Source: Bordetella genomosp. 9 (lineage in GTDB: Bacteria > Pseudomonadota > Gammaproteobacteria > Burkholderiales > Burkholderiaceae_B). Taken from it: DNA of 64,000 nt. The stretch spans positions 1,426,001 to 1,490,000 of the forward strand of contig NZ_CP021109.1 in the NCBI RefSeq assembly GCF_002119725.1. Direction: 5' to 3'. Of the stretch, positions 22,292-29,232 are shown piece after piece; within the stretch, counting starts at the first letter, position 1; every line of letters starts with the position of its first letter. Under the pieces are notes generated by a model. The model ran no database searches. It had not been told where the DNA came from and saw only the letters and a program-made list of their open reading frames with translations. The translations under genes and the position numbers were made by a program.

Positions 22292-23029
22292 ATGAGTGAA
22301 AAACTCGCATATGTGACAGGCGGCATGGGCGGCATAGGAACGTCGATCTGCCAGCGGCTCGCCAAGGACGGCTTCAAGGTCGTCGCGGGGTGCGGCCCCA
22401 GCCGTAACTACCAGCAGTGGCTCGATGAACAAGCGGCCCAGGGCTACACCTTCTATGCGTCGGTGGGGAATGTTTCGGATTGGGATTCCACCGTGCGCGC
22501 TTTCGAGAAGGTGCGCGAAGAACTGGGCCCCGTCGATGTGCTGGTGAACAACGCGGGCATTACGCGCGATGGATTGTTCCGCAAAATGTCGCTGGACGAC
22601 TGGCGCGCGGTGATCGACACCAATTTGAACAGCCTGTTCAACGTTACCAAACAGGTGCTGGAGCACATGGTGGATCGCCAGTGGGGCCGCATCATCAACA
22701 TCAGTTCGGTGAACGGCCAGAAGGGCCAGTTCGGGCAAACCAATTATTCGACGGCCAAGGCCGGCATCCACGGTTTCACCATGGCGCTGGCGCAGGAGGT
22801 TGCGAGCAAGGGCGTCACGGTGAACACGGTATCGCCGGGTTATATCGGCACGGATATGGTGCGCGCCATCCGGCCCGATGTCCTGGAAAAAATCGTCGCC
22901 ACCATTCCCGTGCGCCGCCTCGGTACGCCGGAGGAAATCGCTTCCATCGTTTCCTGGCTGGCGTCGGACCAGTCAGGCTTCGCGACCGGCGCGGACTTTT
23001 CGCTGAATGGCGGCTTGCATATGCACTAG
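22292..23029 (+). CDS. phaB: Acetoacetyl-CoA reductase
   Basis: NADPH-dependent short-chain dehydrogenase making (R)-3-hydroxybutyryl-CoA, the monomer for PhaC. 245 residues. The cofactor loop is TGGMGGIGTSI at the N-terminus; the catalytic Ser-Tyr-Lys set is in NISSVNGQKG and NYSTAK. ATG 22292 has AGGAGAATACCG upstream. It is transcribed with phaC. Confidence 0.95.
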   Translation: MSEKLAYVTGGMGGIGTSICQRLAKDGFKVVAGCGPSRNYQQWLDEQAAQGYTFYASVGNVSDWDSTVRAFEKVREELGPVDVLVNNAGITRDGLFRKMSLDDWRAVIDTNLNSLFNVTKQVLEHMVDRQWGRIINISSVNGQKGQFGQTNYSTAKAGIHGFTMALAQEVASKGVTVNTVSPGYIGTDMVRAIRPDVLEKIVATIPVRRLGTPEEIASIVSWLASDQSGFATGADFSLNGGLHMH

Positions 23030-23047
23030 GGAAGCGAAGCGAAAGCG

Positions 23048-23080
23048 AAGGAAAAGCCAAGGAAAAGCCAAGGAAAAGCC
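23048..23080 (+). repeat. Three tandem copies of an 11-bp unit
   Basis: AAGGAAAAGCC is repeated three times without mismatch, 18 bp after the phaB stop. It is too short and has no spacers, so it is a simple tandem repeat. Confidence 0.85.
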
Positions 23081-23121
23081 ACCCCCCGAAGCGCTTTCGC
23101 GCTTCCCCTTCCAAGGGGGCA

Positions 23122-23150
23122 CGCTGGCGGACCGGCGGAGCCGGATCCGC
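23122..23150 (+). repeat. Dispersed 29-bp repeat, copy 2 (after phaB)
   Basis: Same element as 17635-17663 with one difference. Just before it lie two hairpins, GAAGCGC/GCGCTTC (about 23088-23105) and CCCCTT/AAGGGG (23105-23118), which together with the repeat may end the phaCB transcript. Confidence 0.75.
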
Positions 23151-23323
23151 GGCGTTCCCGATTGTTGGGGCGCCGGTTTTTCATGAGGGGAAAGGCGGCT
23201 GGCGCGCAGCGCCCTGGATAACTAAGATATAGGCCGTTGCACGGCGACGCGGCGTTCGTATCGGGCCGATCCGAACCGATGTCGTTCTCATAAGTACAAC
23301 ACGATGACCCGCAGGGGACAACC

Positions 23324-23884
23324 ATGACGCAAGCCCAAGCAGGCGGCAGCACGCGCCTGATCAAGAAGTACCCGAACCGCCGCTTGTACGACACGCAGAC
23401 CAGCACGTACATCACCCTGGCGGATGTCAAGCAGCTGGTGCTGGCCAACGAGTCTTTCCAGGTCGTGGACGCAAAAAGCGGCGAGGACCTGACGCGGAGC
23501 ATCCTGCTGCAAATCATCCTGGAGGAAGAGGGTGGCGGCGTGCCGATGTTCTCGTCCAACATGCTGGCGCAGATCATCCGTTTCTATGGGCACGCCATGC
23601 AGGGAATCATGGGGTCCTACCTGGAAAAGAACATTCAGGCCTTCATGGAAATCCAGGAACGGATGGCCGAGCAGTCCAAGGGGCTCTACGGCAGCCAGTT
23701 CGGTCCCGAGGCCTGGGCGCAATTCATGAATGGCCAGGCGCCCATGATGCAGAACATGATGAACAGCTACATCGAGCAGAGCAAGAATCTGTTCGTGCAG
23801 ATGCAGGACAAGATGCAGGACCAGACGCGTTCAATGTTCTCGTCTTTCCCTTTCCCGGGCGCCAGCCAGGGGAATCGCAAGTAG
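23324..23884 (+). CDS. phaR: PHA synthesis repressor PhaR
   Basis: Autoregulated repressor that binds phasin and pha promoters and also PHA granules, releasing DNA when polymer appears. 186 residues. The N-terminal DNA-binding domain has the family signature RLIKKYPNRRLYDTQTSTYI at about 10-29; the remainder contains the PHB-accumulation regulatory repeats and a Gln/Met-rich tail. ATG 23324 has CAGGGGA upstream. It is separated from phaB by 294 bp of repeats and probably has its own promoter. Confidence 0.95.
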   Translation: MTQAQAGGSTRLIKKYPNRRLYDTQTSTYITLADVKQLVLANESFQVVDAKSGEDLTRSILLQIILEEEGGGVPMFSSNMLAQIIRFYGHAMQGIMGSYLEKNIQAFMEIQERMAEQSKGLYGSQFGPEAWAQFMNGQAPMMQNMMNSYIEQSKNLFVQMQDKMQDQTRSMFSSFPFPGASQGNRK

Positions 23885-23914
23885 CGCGGTAACGCGAGGC
23901 GCGCAACGTTGAAA

Positions 23915-23943
23915 GGGGCTGGCGAACCTGCCAGCCCCCTGTT
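23915..23943 (+). terminator. Hairpin terminator after phaR
   Basis: GGGGCTGGC, loop GAACCT, GCCAGCCCC form a 9-bp perfect stem followed by CTGTTC. The weak T-run lowers certainty slightly. Confidence 0.65.
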
Positions 23944-24079
23944 CACGATGGCGGGAACCGCTGGTTTGCGGGTGTGTCAATATGCTTCGGGTGGCCGGTC
24001 GGCTGCCCGGGTGGGTGCAAGGCAAAGCGGGCACGTCGGCGGATGAGCAATTCCGCATCTGCATGAAAACGGTTCTTGT

Positions 24080-24108
24080 TTGCATTCCGCTTTGCTTTTC
24101 CCTATGCT
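24080..24108 (+). promoter_or_regulatory. Sigma-70 promoter for ftrABCD
   Basis: TTGCAT (24080-24085), 17-bp spacer, TATGCT (24103-24108), 52 bp before the ftrA ATG. I could not find a convincing 19-bp Fur box in 23885-24160. Confidence 0.5.
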
Positions 24109-24160
24109 TTCAACTTTACGGTCGCATGCCGGCGCTTCGCGCGCCGAAAGGAAGAAATCG

Positions 24161-24697
24161 ATGATCAAACAGGCTCTGGTGCTGGCTGCCAGCCTTGCCA
24201 TTTGCGGCACGGCCTCGGCTGCGGAATATCCGATCGGCAAGCCCACGGAAAAAGGCGGAATGGAGATCGGCGCCGTCTACCTGCAGCCCATCGAAATGGA
24301 TCCTCCGGGGATCATGCGTCCGGCCAAGGACTCGGACATCCACCTGGAAGCCGACATCCACGCCACCGCGGATAACCCCACCGGGTTCCCGGAGGGCGAG
24401 TGGATGCCTTATCTGGTCGTGAAGTACGAGCTGCAGAAGGTCGGCAGCGACAAGGTGCAGAAAGGCACGCTGATGCCGATGGTGGCCAATGACGGCCCGC
24501 ATTACGGCGAGAACGTCAAATTGGAAGGACCGGGCAAGTACAAGCTGAAGTACTCCATTTCGCCGCCCACGGCCGATGCGCACAGCCATTTCGGCCGGCA
24601 CATCGACAAGGAAACCGGTGTGGGGCCATGGTTCAAGCCGTTCGAGCTGGACTATGAGTTCGTCTATGCCGGCACCGGCAAGAAGGGTGGCTACTGA
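24161..24697 (+). CDS. ftrA: Periplasmic ferrous-iron binding protein FtrA (P19 family)
   Basis: P19-type metal-binding protein that presents ferrous iron to the FtrC permease in the periplasm. 178 residues. A Sec signal peptide (MIKQALVLAASLAICGTASA) ends at residue 20; the mature part begins AEYPIGKPTE and has the conserved MEIGAVYLQPIEMDPPG and HFGRHIDKETGVGPWFKPF segments that supply Met, His and acidic metal ligands. ATG 24161 is chosen because it has AAAGGAAGAAA upstream and starts the signal peptide. First gene of a tight four-gene operon; TGA overlaps the ftrB ATG. Confidence 0.93.
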   Translation: MIKQALVLAASLAICGTASAAEYPIGKPTEKGGMEIGAVYLQPIEMDPPGIMRPAKDSDIHLEADIHATADNPTGFPEGEWMPYLVVKYELQKVGSDKVQKGTLMPMVANDGPHYGENVKLEGPGKYKLKYSISPPTADAHSHFGRHIDKETGVGPWFKPFELDYEFVYAGTGKKGGY

Positions 24698-25047
24698 TGA
24701 TGCGCAGCTGCCGCGCCGTGCTGTTTGCAATCGCGCTGGCCTCGATGGCCGGCGCCGGCGCGGCGAGCGCCGATGAACTGCCCACGTTCACGCTGACCTT
24801 CAAGGCCGACGGCACCTTCGAACCTGCGCGGCTCGAGGTGCCCGCCGGCCGTTTCAAGATCGAGCTGAGCAACGAAAGCAACGAGCCGGTGGAATTCGAG
24901 AGCATTCCCCTGCGCAAGGAAAAAGTGCTGGGACCCGGCGTGAAGTCGTTCGTCGTCATCACGATTTCCCGTCCGGGCGAGTATCCCTTCTTCGACGACT
25001 TTCATCAGGACGTCAAGGGAACACTCGTCGTCAAACCCAAGGATTGA
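24697..25047 (+). CDS. ftrB: Cupredoxin-like protein FtrB
   Basis: Small periplasmic cupredoxin-fold protein thought to oxidise ferrous iron for delivery to the permease. 116 residues: signal peptide of about 24 residues ending ASA, then one cupredoxin domain with TLTFKADGTFEPARLEVPAG and a C-terminal FFDDFHQDVKGTLVV. The classic blue-copper Cys-His-Met set is not obvious, as in other members. Starts at ATG 24697, overlapping the ftrA stop. Confidence 0.9.
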   Translation: MMRSCRAVLFAIALASMAGAGAASADELPTFTLTFKADGTFEPARLEVPAGRFKIELSNESNEPVEFESIPLRKEKVLGPGVKSFVVITISRPGEYPFFDDFHQDVKGTLVVKPKD

Positions 25048-25070
25048 AGGGCGCAAGCGCCCGCGGTGTC

Positions 25071-25937
25071 ATGGAACAGGTTTTATTCATAGTCTGGCGC
25101 GAGTCCGTGGAAGCCCTGCTTGTCGTGGGCATTCTGTACTCCTGGCTGCGCGCCACGCCTTCCGGCCGGCGCGGTTTGCCGTATCTGTGGGGCGGGGTGG
25201 CCGCGGGACTGGTTCTGGCGCTGATGCTCGCGCTGGTGCTGCTGGGCGTTTCCTCCTGGCTGTCCGACGAGGGGCAGGAGTGGTTCCAGGCCGGCATGGC
25301 GCTGGTTGCCTGCGTGCTGGTCGTTCAGATGGTGGTCTGGATGAAAAGGCACGGCCGCACGCTGAAGGGCGAACTCGAAAGCGGCGCGCGTACGTCGCTG
25401 CAGAACGACAACTGGTGGGGCCTTCTGGTCCTGGTGATGATTGCCGTTGCACGGGAAGGCAGCGAGACCGTGGTCTTCCTCTATGGCACCGTATCGGCCG
25501 GGGCGGAAAACAGCAGCGGCTGGATGCTTGCGCTGGCGGGCCTGGGCGGGTTCGTGGTGGCGCTGCTGACGTTCTGGCTGCTTCAACTGGGCGGCAGGCT
25601 GATCACGTGGCGGCGCTTCTTCCGCCTGACGGAAATCCTGCTGTTGCTGCTGGCCGGCTCGCTCCTGGTGGGGGGGCTGGATCATCTGATTTCGCTGGGT
25701 GTCGTCCCGCCGCTGGTCGACCCCGTCTGGGATAGCAGCTGGCTGCTGGACGACAGCAGCGGCTTCGGCAAGGTGCTGGCCGACTTCGCCGGTTACCGGG
25801 CCTATCCCGCGCTGGTTTCGGTGTTGGCCTGGGTTGCCTACTGGGTGGTGGTATGGGCGCTGCTGAGCCGCGTGCGTCCCGCCTCGCCCAGCGGCGCCGG
25901 GGCGGGCGGAAAGGCGGCACAGGCCGACGCGAGGTAA
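25071..25937 (+). CDS. ftrC: FTR1-family iron permease FtrC
   Basis: Inner-membrane high-affinity iron permease. 288 residues with about seven hydrophobic segments. Both iron-ligand motifs of the RExxE type are present: RESVE at residues 10-14 and REGSE at 128-132. ATG 25071 (MEQVLFIVWRESVEALL) gives the usual N-terminus; an in-frame TTG at 25044 would add a poor nine-residue lead. It works with FtrA, FtrB and FtrD. Confidence 0.94.
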   Translation: MEQVLFIVWRESVEALLVVGILYSWLRATPSGRRGLPYLWGGVAAGLVLALMLALVLLGVSSWLSDEGQEWFQAGMALVACVLVVQMVVWMKRHGRTLKGELESGARTSLQNDNWWGLLVLVMIAVAREGSETVVFLYGTVSAGAENSSGWMLALAGLGGFVVALLTFWLLQLGGRLITWRRFFRLTEILLLLLAGSLLVGGLDHLISLGVVPPLVDPVWDSSWLLDDSSGFGKVLADFAGYRAYPALVSVLAWVAYWVVVWALLSRVRPASPSGAGAGGKAAQADAR

Positions 25938-26030
25938 GCTGCCGTGCGGTCCGCCATCCGGCATGCGCCCCCCGCAGGCGCCGCCGGAGGCGGCGGTCAA
26001 TGTGATCGAAGTATCGAAAGGGTTTCACCG

Positions 26031-27422
26031 ATGGCTGTAGCAGTGGCGCGGGCAACCGCCCGCGTAGCCGATTACCTGCGTGACCATGCCCCGCTGCTGC
26101 GCAAGCTGCAGTGGGGCATCGTCGCGCTGTACGCGTTTCTTCTCATCGTTCCGGCGATGATGCCGCTGCCCGACAACACGGCGTCGGTCTTCAACAACCT
26201 GACCGTGGTCGCGCAGTTCGCGTTCTGGGGCATCTGGTGGCCATTTGTCCTGGTGTCCATGCCGATCATGGGACGGGCTTGGTGCGGCCTGTTCTGCCCG
26301 GAAGGCATGCTGACCGAATGGGCGAGCGAACGCGGCCAGGGACATGCCATTCCCCGCTGGATGCGCTGGGGCGGTTGGCCCTTCGTGGCGTTTGCCCTGA
26401 CCACGATCTACGGTCAACTTGTCAGCGTGTATCAATATCCGCTTGCGGTGCTTGCCGTGCTGGGCGGATCCACCCTGGCGGCCATGGCCGTCGGCTGGCG
26501 CTACGGCCGCAGCAAGCGCGTCTGGTGCAAATACCTGTGTCCGGTAAACGGCGTGTTTCACCTGCTCGCCAAGCTGTCGCCCTGGCACTACCGGGTCAAC
26601 GAAGAAGCCTGGCGGCATCCGGTCATCCGCATCCAGCCGGTCAATTGCGCGCCCCTGGTTCCGCTGCGCCAGATGAAAAGCGCCGGCGATTGCCACATGT
26701 GCGGCCGTTGCAGCGGTTACCGCGGGGCAATCACGCTGGCGCCCCGTTCCCCCGAGGATGAAATCGTGCGCGTTGCCGATGGCGACGCGTGGCAGACCGC
26801 GCTGCTGATCTTCGGCATGATGGGCATCGCGATGGGCGCGTTTCTGTGGACGGCCAGCCCCTGGTTCGTGACCATCAAGCAGGCGGCCGCCACCTGGCTG
26901 ATCGAGCGCGACATCATGTGGCCGCTGCTCGATAACGCGCCATGGTTCGTGCTGACTCACTATCCGCAGGTCAATGACAGTTTTTCGTGGCTGGACGGCG
27001 CCTGCATCCTGTTCTTCATCGGCGCCACGACGGCCATCGTGGGCGGCGCGCTTTACCTGGCGCTGTGGCTGGCGGACCGCCTGCTTCCCATGCGGGCGGA
27101 CGCAAGCCGCTCCACGCTGGGTGGCGCAGGGGTGCACAAACTCGCGCAGGCCTTGATACCGAGCGCCGGTATCGGCGTCTTCCTGGGGCTGTCGGCCACC
27201 ACCATCACCCTGCTCAAGCACGAGGGCGTGAGCGCCCATTGGGCCAATCCGGTGCGGTTCACGCTGCTGACCCTGGCGATCGCGTGGACGCTGCGCCTGG
27301 CCTGGCGTGTCATGGGCCAGCGTACCGGCGCCGTGGGCCGCCGGGTGGCCGCTTGGCTCGTGTACGCGGCGGGGCTCGTGCCGTTCTGCGTTGCCTGGGT
27401 GCTGTTTTTCGTCATCTGGTAA
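26031..27422 (+). CDS. ftrD: Polyferredoxin-like membrane protein FtrD
   Basis: Membrane protein with iron-sulfur motifs, proposed to take electrons from FtrB during ferrous iron uptake. 463 residues with several transmembrane helices on both sides of a cysteine-rich loop: WCGLFCPEG (near 83-91), WCKYLCPVNG (near 165-174) and a CxxCxxC motif in CHMCGRC (near 222-228). ATG 26031 (MAVAVARATARV) has GAAAGGG upstream; the frame opens earlier but without a good start. Last gene of ftrABCD. Confidence 0.92.
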   Translation: MAVAVARATARVADYLRDHAPLLRKLQWGIVALYAFLLIVPAMMPLPDNTASVFNNLTVVAQFAFWGIWWPFVLVSMPIMGRAWCGLFCPEGMLTEWASERGQGHAIPRWMRWGGWPFVAFALTTIYGQLVSVYQYPLAVLAVLGGSTLAAMAVGWRYGRSKRVWCKYLCPVNGVFHLLAKLSPWHYRVNEEAWRHPVIRIQPVNCAPLVPLRQMKSAGDCHMCGRCSGYRGAITLAPRSPEDEIVRVADGDAWQTALLIFGMMGIAMGAFLWTASPWFVTIKQAAATWLIERDIMWPLLDNAPWFVLTHYPQVNDSFSWLDGACILFFIGATTAIVGGALYLALWLADRLLPMRADASRSTLGGAGVHKLAQALIPSAGIGVFLGLSATTITLLKHEGVSAHWANPVRFTLLTLAIAWTLRLAWRVMGQRTGAVGRRVAAWLVYAAGLVPFCVAWVLFFVIW

Positions 27423-27476
27423 GGCGATTGCGCATGCCGCACGGCGCGAGCCGCGTCCGTGCGGTAGCATGCGCGC

Positions 27477-28349
27477 ATGAGAACCTACCGTTTCCGCATT
27501 CTGAACGTGTTCGCCGAATCGGCTTTCGGCGGCAATCCCCTGTGTGTGTTTGAAGACGGCCGTGGTCTCAGCGACGCGGAGATGCAGGCGCTGGCCCTGC
27601 AGTTCAACCTGTCGGAGACCACCTTCATCCTGCCTTCCGAGGCCGCCACGGCGCGAGTGCGCATCTTCACGCCCGGCTACGAGATGCCGTTCGCGGGCCA
27701 TCCGACGCTGGGTACGTCGCAGGTCGTGCGGGCGCTGACCAACGCCGGCGATCGCATTACCCTGGAAATGCAAGCGGGCATCGTGCCGGTGCAGGCCGAG
27801 GGGAACGTCTGGACTTTCGCGGCGCCGGGTGGCGCATCCCCCAAAGTCACGGCGCCATCGCTGCCGGCGGAACGGATCGCCGCGCAGATGGGCGTGATGC
27901 CCCGGGATCTCGCTGGGGCGCCGCTGTGGGTCGATACCGGCGCCCATCAATTGCTGATCCCCTTGGGAAGCGCCGACGCAGTACGGCGTGCGGCGCCCGA
28001 CCCCGCGCTGCTCGCGGAGTGGGAAATCAGCAAGGCGGGCAGAAAGACTGCCTACCTGTTTGCCTTCGATGGCCATGGCCCGGACGGCGCCGAGCGCGTG
28101 GTGGCGCGCTATTTTTTCGTCAAACCTGGAGGCGGCGTGGTGGAAGACCCGGGAACGGGCTCGGCATGCGCCAACCTTGGCGGCTGGGCGGTTGCCACGG
28201 GGCGAGCCTTGCCCTTGCGGGCGCGTATCGAACAGGGCGAGCAGACGGGGCGTCCCTGCGTGCTGGGCCTGGAGGTAACGGCGGACAAGGAAGTCCGCGT
28301 CCAAGGTCAGGTCTGGGAGTTCGGCGACGGGGTCATCTCGTTGCCGTGA
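27477..28349 (+). CDS. PhzF-family isomerase-like protein
   Basis: PhzF/YddE fold protein of about 290 residues, made of two similar halves. Family hallmarks are present: the N-terminal VFAESAFGGNPLCVF, the loop LSETTFILPS with the conserved acidic residue, the AGHPTLGTSQV block, and VEDPGTGSACANLGGW in the second half. Best-known members isomerise phenazine precursors; most, including this one, have no known substrate. ATG 27477. It is 54 bp after ftrD but unrelated in function. Confidence 0.85.
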   Translation: MRTYRFRILNVFAESAFGGNPLCVFEDGRGLSDAEMQALALQFNLSETTFILPSEAATARVRIFTPGYEMPFAGHPTLGTSQVVRALTNAGDRITLEMQAGIVPVQAEGNVWTFAAPGGASPKVTAPSLPAERIAAQMGVMPRDLAGAPLWVDTGAHQLLIPLGSADAVRRAAPDPALLAEWEISKAGRKTAYLFAFDGHGPDGAERVVARYFFVKPGGGVVEDPGTGSACANLGGWAVATGRALPLRARIEQGEQTGRPCVLGLEVTADKEVRVQGQVWEFGDGVISLP

Positions 28350-28390
28350 AGCTGGCAGCCTGGACGCCAGGCAGCGCCGGCATCCTCCGC

Positions 28391-28423
28391 GATGCGAAGC
28401 GCCAGGTCCTGGCGCTTCGCATC
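28391..28423. terminator. 33-bp near-perfect palindrome between convergent genes
   Basis: Two 16-nt arms, GATGCGAAGCGCCAGG and its exact complement, flank a single T. Lying between the convergent phzF-like and BON genes, it is probably a bidirectional terminator, although neither side has a long T-run. Confidence 0.6.
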
Positions 28424-28427
28424 CCGC

Positions 28428-28772
28428 TTACTTCCGGGCTTTGCTGGCATCCACCTTCAGCTCGTTCTTGACCTGCTTGACGCCCTCGACGCCGCGGGCC
28501 ACGTGAGTCGCGGTGTCGCTTTGCGCCGCGGACGGGACGGTGCCCGTCAGCGTGACCACGCCGTTATTGGTTTCCACGGCGACGTCCAGCGCGCTGAGCG
28601 ACTTGTCCGCCACGATTGCGGCCTTCACTTTGGTCGTGATGACGGCGTCCGAGGCATATTCGCCGACAGACTGCTTGGATTTTCCGTCCGTGTTGTCGGC
28701 CGCATGCGCGAACGGCAGCGCGGCGGCATTCAGGCCCAATACGGCGGCGGCGATGATATGGCGAGTGCGCAT
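28428..28772 (-). CDS. Periplasmic BON-domain protein (OsmY-like)
   Basis: 114 residues: a signal peptide ending AHA near residue 24, then a single BON domain (VITTKVKAAIVADKSLSALD and NNGVVTLTGTVPSAAQ). BON domains bind phospholipid, and OsmY-type proteins are induced by osmotic and envelope stress. The neighbour on the same strand is a DUF1328 membrane protein, a common companion in stress regulons. ATG at 28772. Confidence 0.88.
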   Translation of the reverse strand: MRTRHIIAAAVLGLNAAALPFAHAADNTDGKSKQSVGEYASDAVITTKVKAAIVADKSLSALDVAVETNNGVVTLTGTVPSAAQSDTATHVARGVEGVKQVKNELKVDASKARK

Positions 28773-28827
28773 CGTGTTTTCTCCTTATGCGGGTTCAGAT
28801 GGTCCGAAGCGGTGAATGAAGCGCCAG

Positions 28828-28989
28828 CTACCTTCGGAACATGCCGCCCAGGATGGAAAGCAGCGCCAGTACCAGGAAGACGAAGAAGAGGATCTTGGCA
28901 ATGCCAGCCGCGCCCGCGGCGATGCCGCCGAAACCGAGAACGGCGGCGATGATGGCAATAACGAAAAAGACTGCGGCGTAGTACAGCAT
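28828..28989 (-). CDS. DUF1328 (UPF0391) small membrane protein
   Basis: 53-residue protein starting [20 protein letters not shown] and ending [11 protein letters not shown], with two hydrophobic helices separated by a [11 protein letters not shown] turn. This is the complete DUF1328 pattern. A strong GGGAGGG ribosome site lies 4-10 bp before the ATG (complement of 28987-28989). Function unknown; the family is widespread in proteobacteria and often stress-induced. Confidence 0.9.
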   Translation of the reverse strand: MLYYAAVFFVIAIIAAVLGFGGIAAGAAGIAKILFFVFLVLALLSILGGMFRR

Positions 28990-29073
28990 GGTTCCCTCCC
29001 GATGGGAAAAAGCGTCGAGGCGGGAAGCCCCGGCTCGGAATCGGCGCCCGGGGCGACAAGCCGCGGGCGTTCG

Positions 29074-29092
29074 ACGTAGGACTACGCTACGT
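29074..29092. promoter_or_regulatory. Inverted repeat upstream of the DUF1328 gene
   Basis: ACGTAG, 7 nt, CTACGT: a 6-bp inverted repeat about 85 bp before the DUF1328 start. Could be a regulator site. Confidence 0.3.
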
Positions 29093-29232
29093 GCCGAGGA
29101 GAGGGAGGGTCAAACCGGGATGTGGGCAAATGTAAACGGCCGGGTCCAGCCCAGCCGTGCAGCCGCATGGCGGCACCGCTGTTACAAATGCGCAACCCTT
29201 GGCTGGGTTTTGAGCGATGCGGTTTACACGCG

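Noticed and set aside
23048..23080. Possible CRISPR-like repeat array
   Set aside because: Only three 11-bp units with no spacers; no cas genes.
23885..24160. Fur box upstream of ftrA
   Set aside because: Only scattered AT-rich words are seen; none matches the 19-bp Fur consensus well enough to report.
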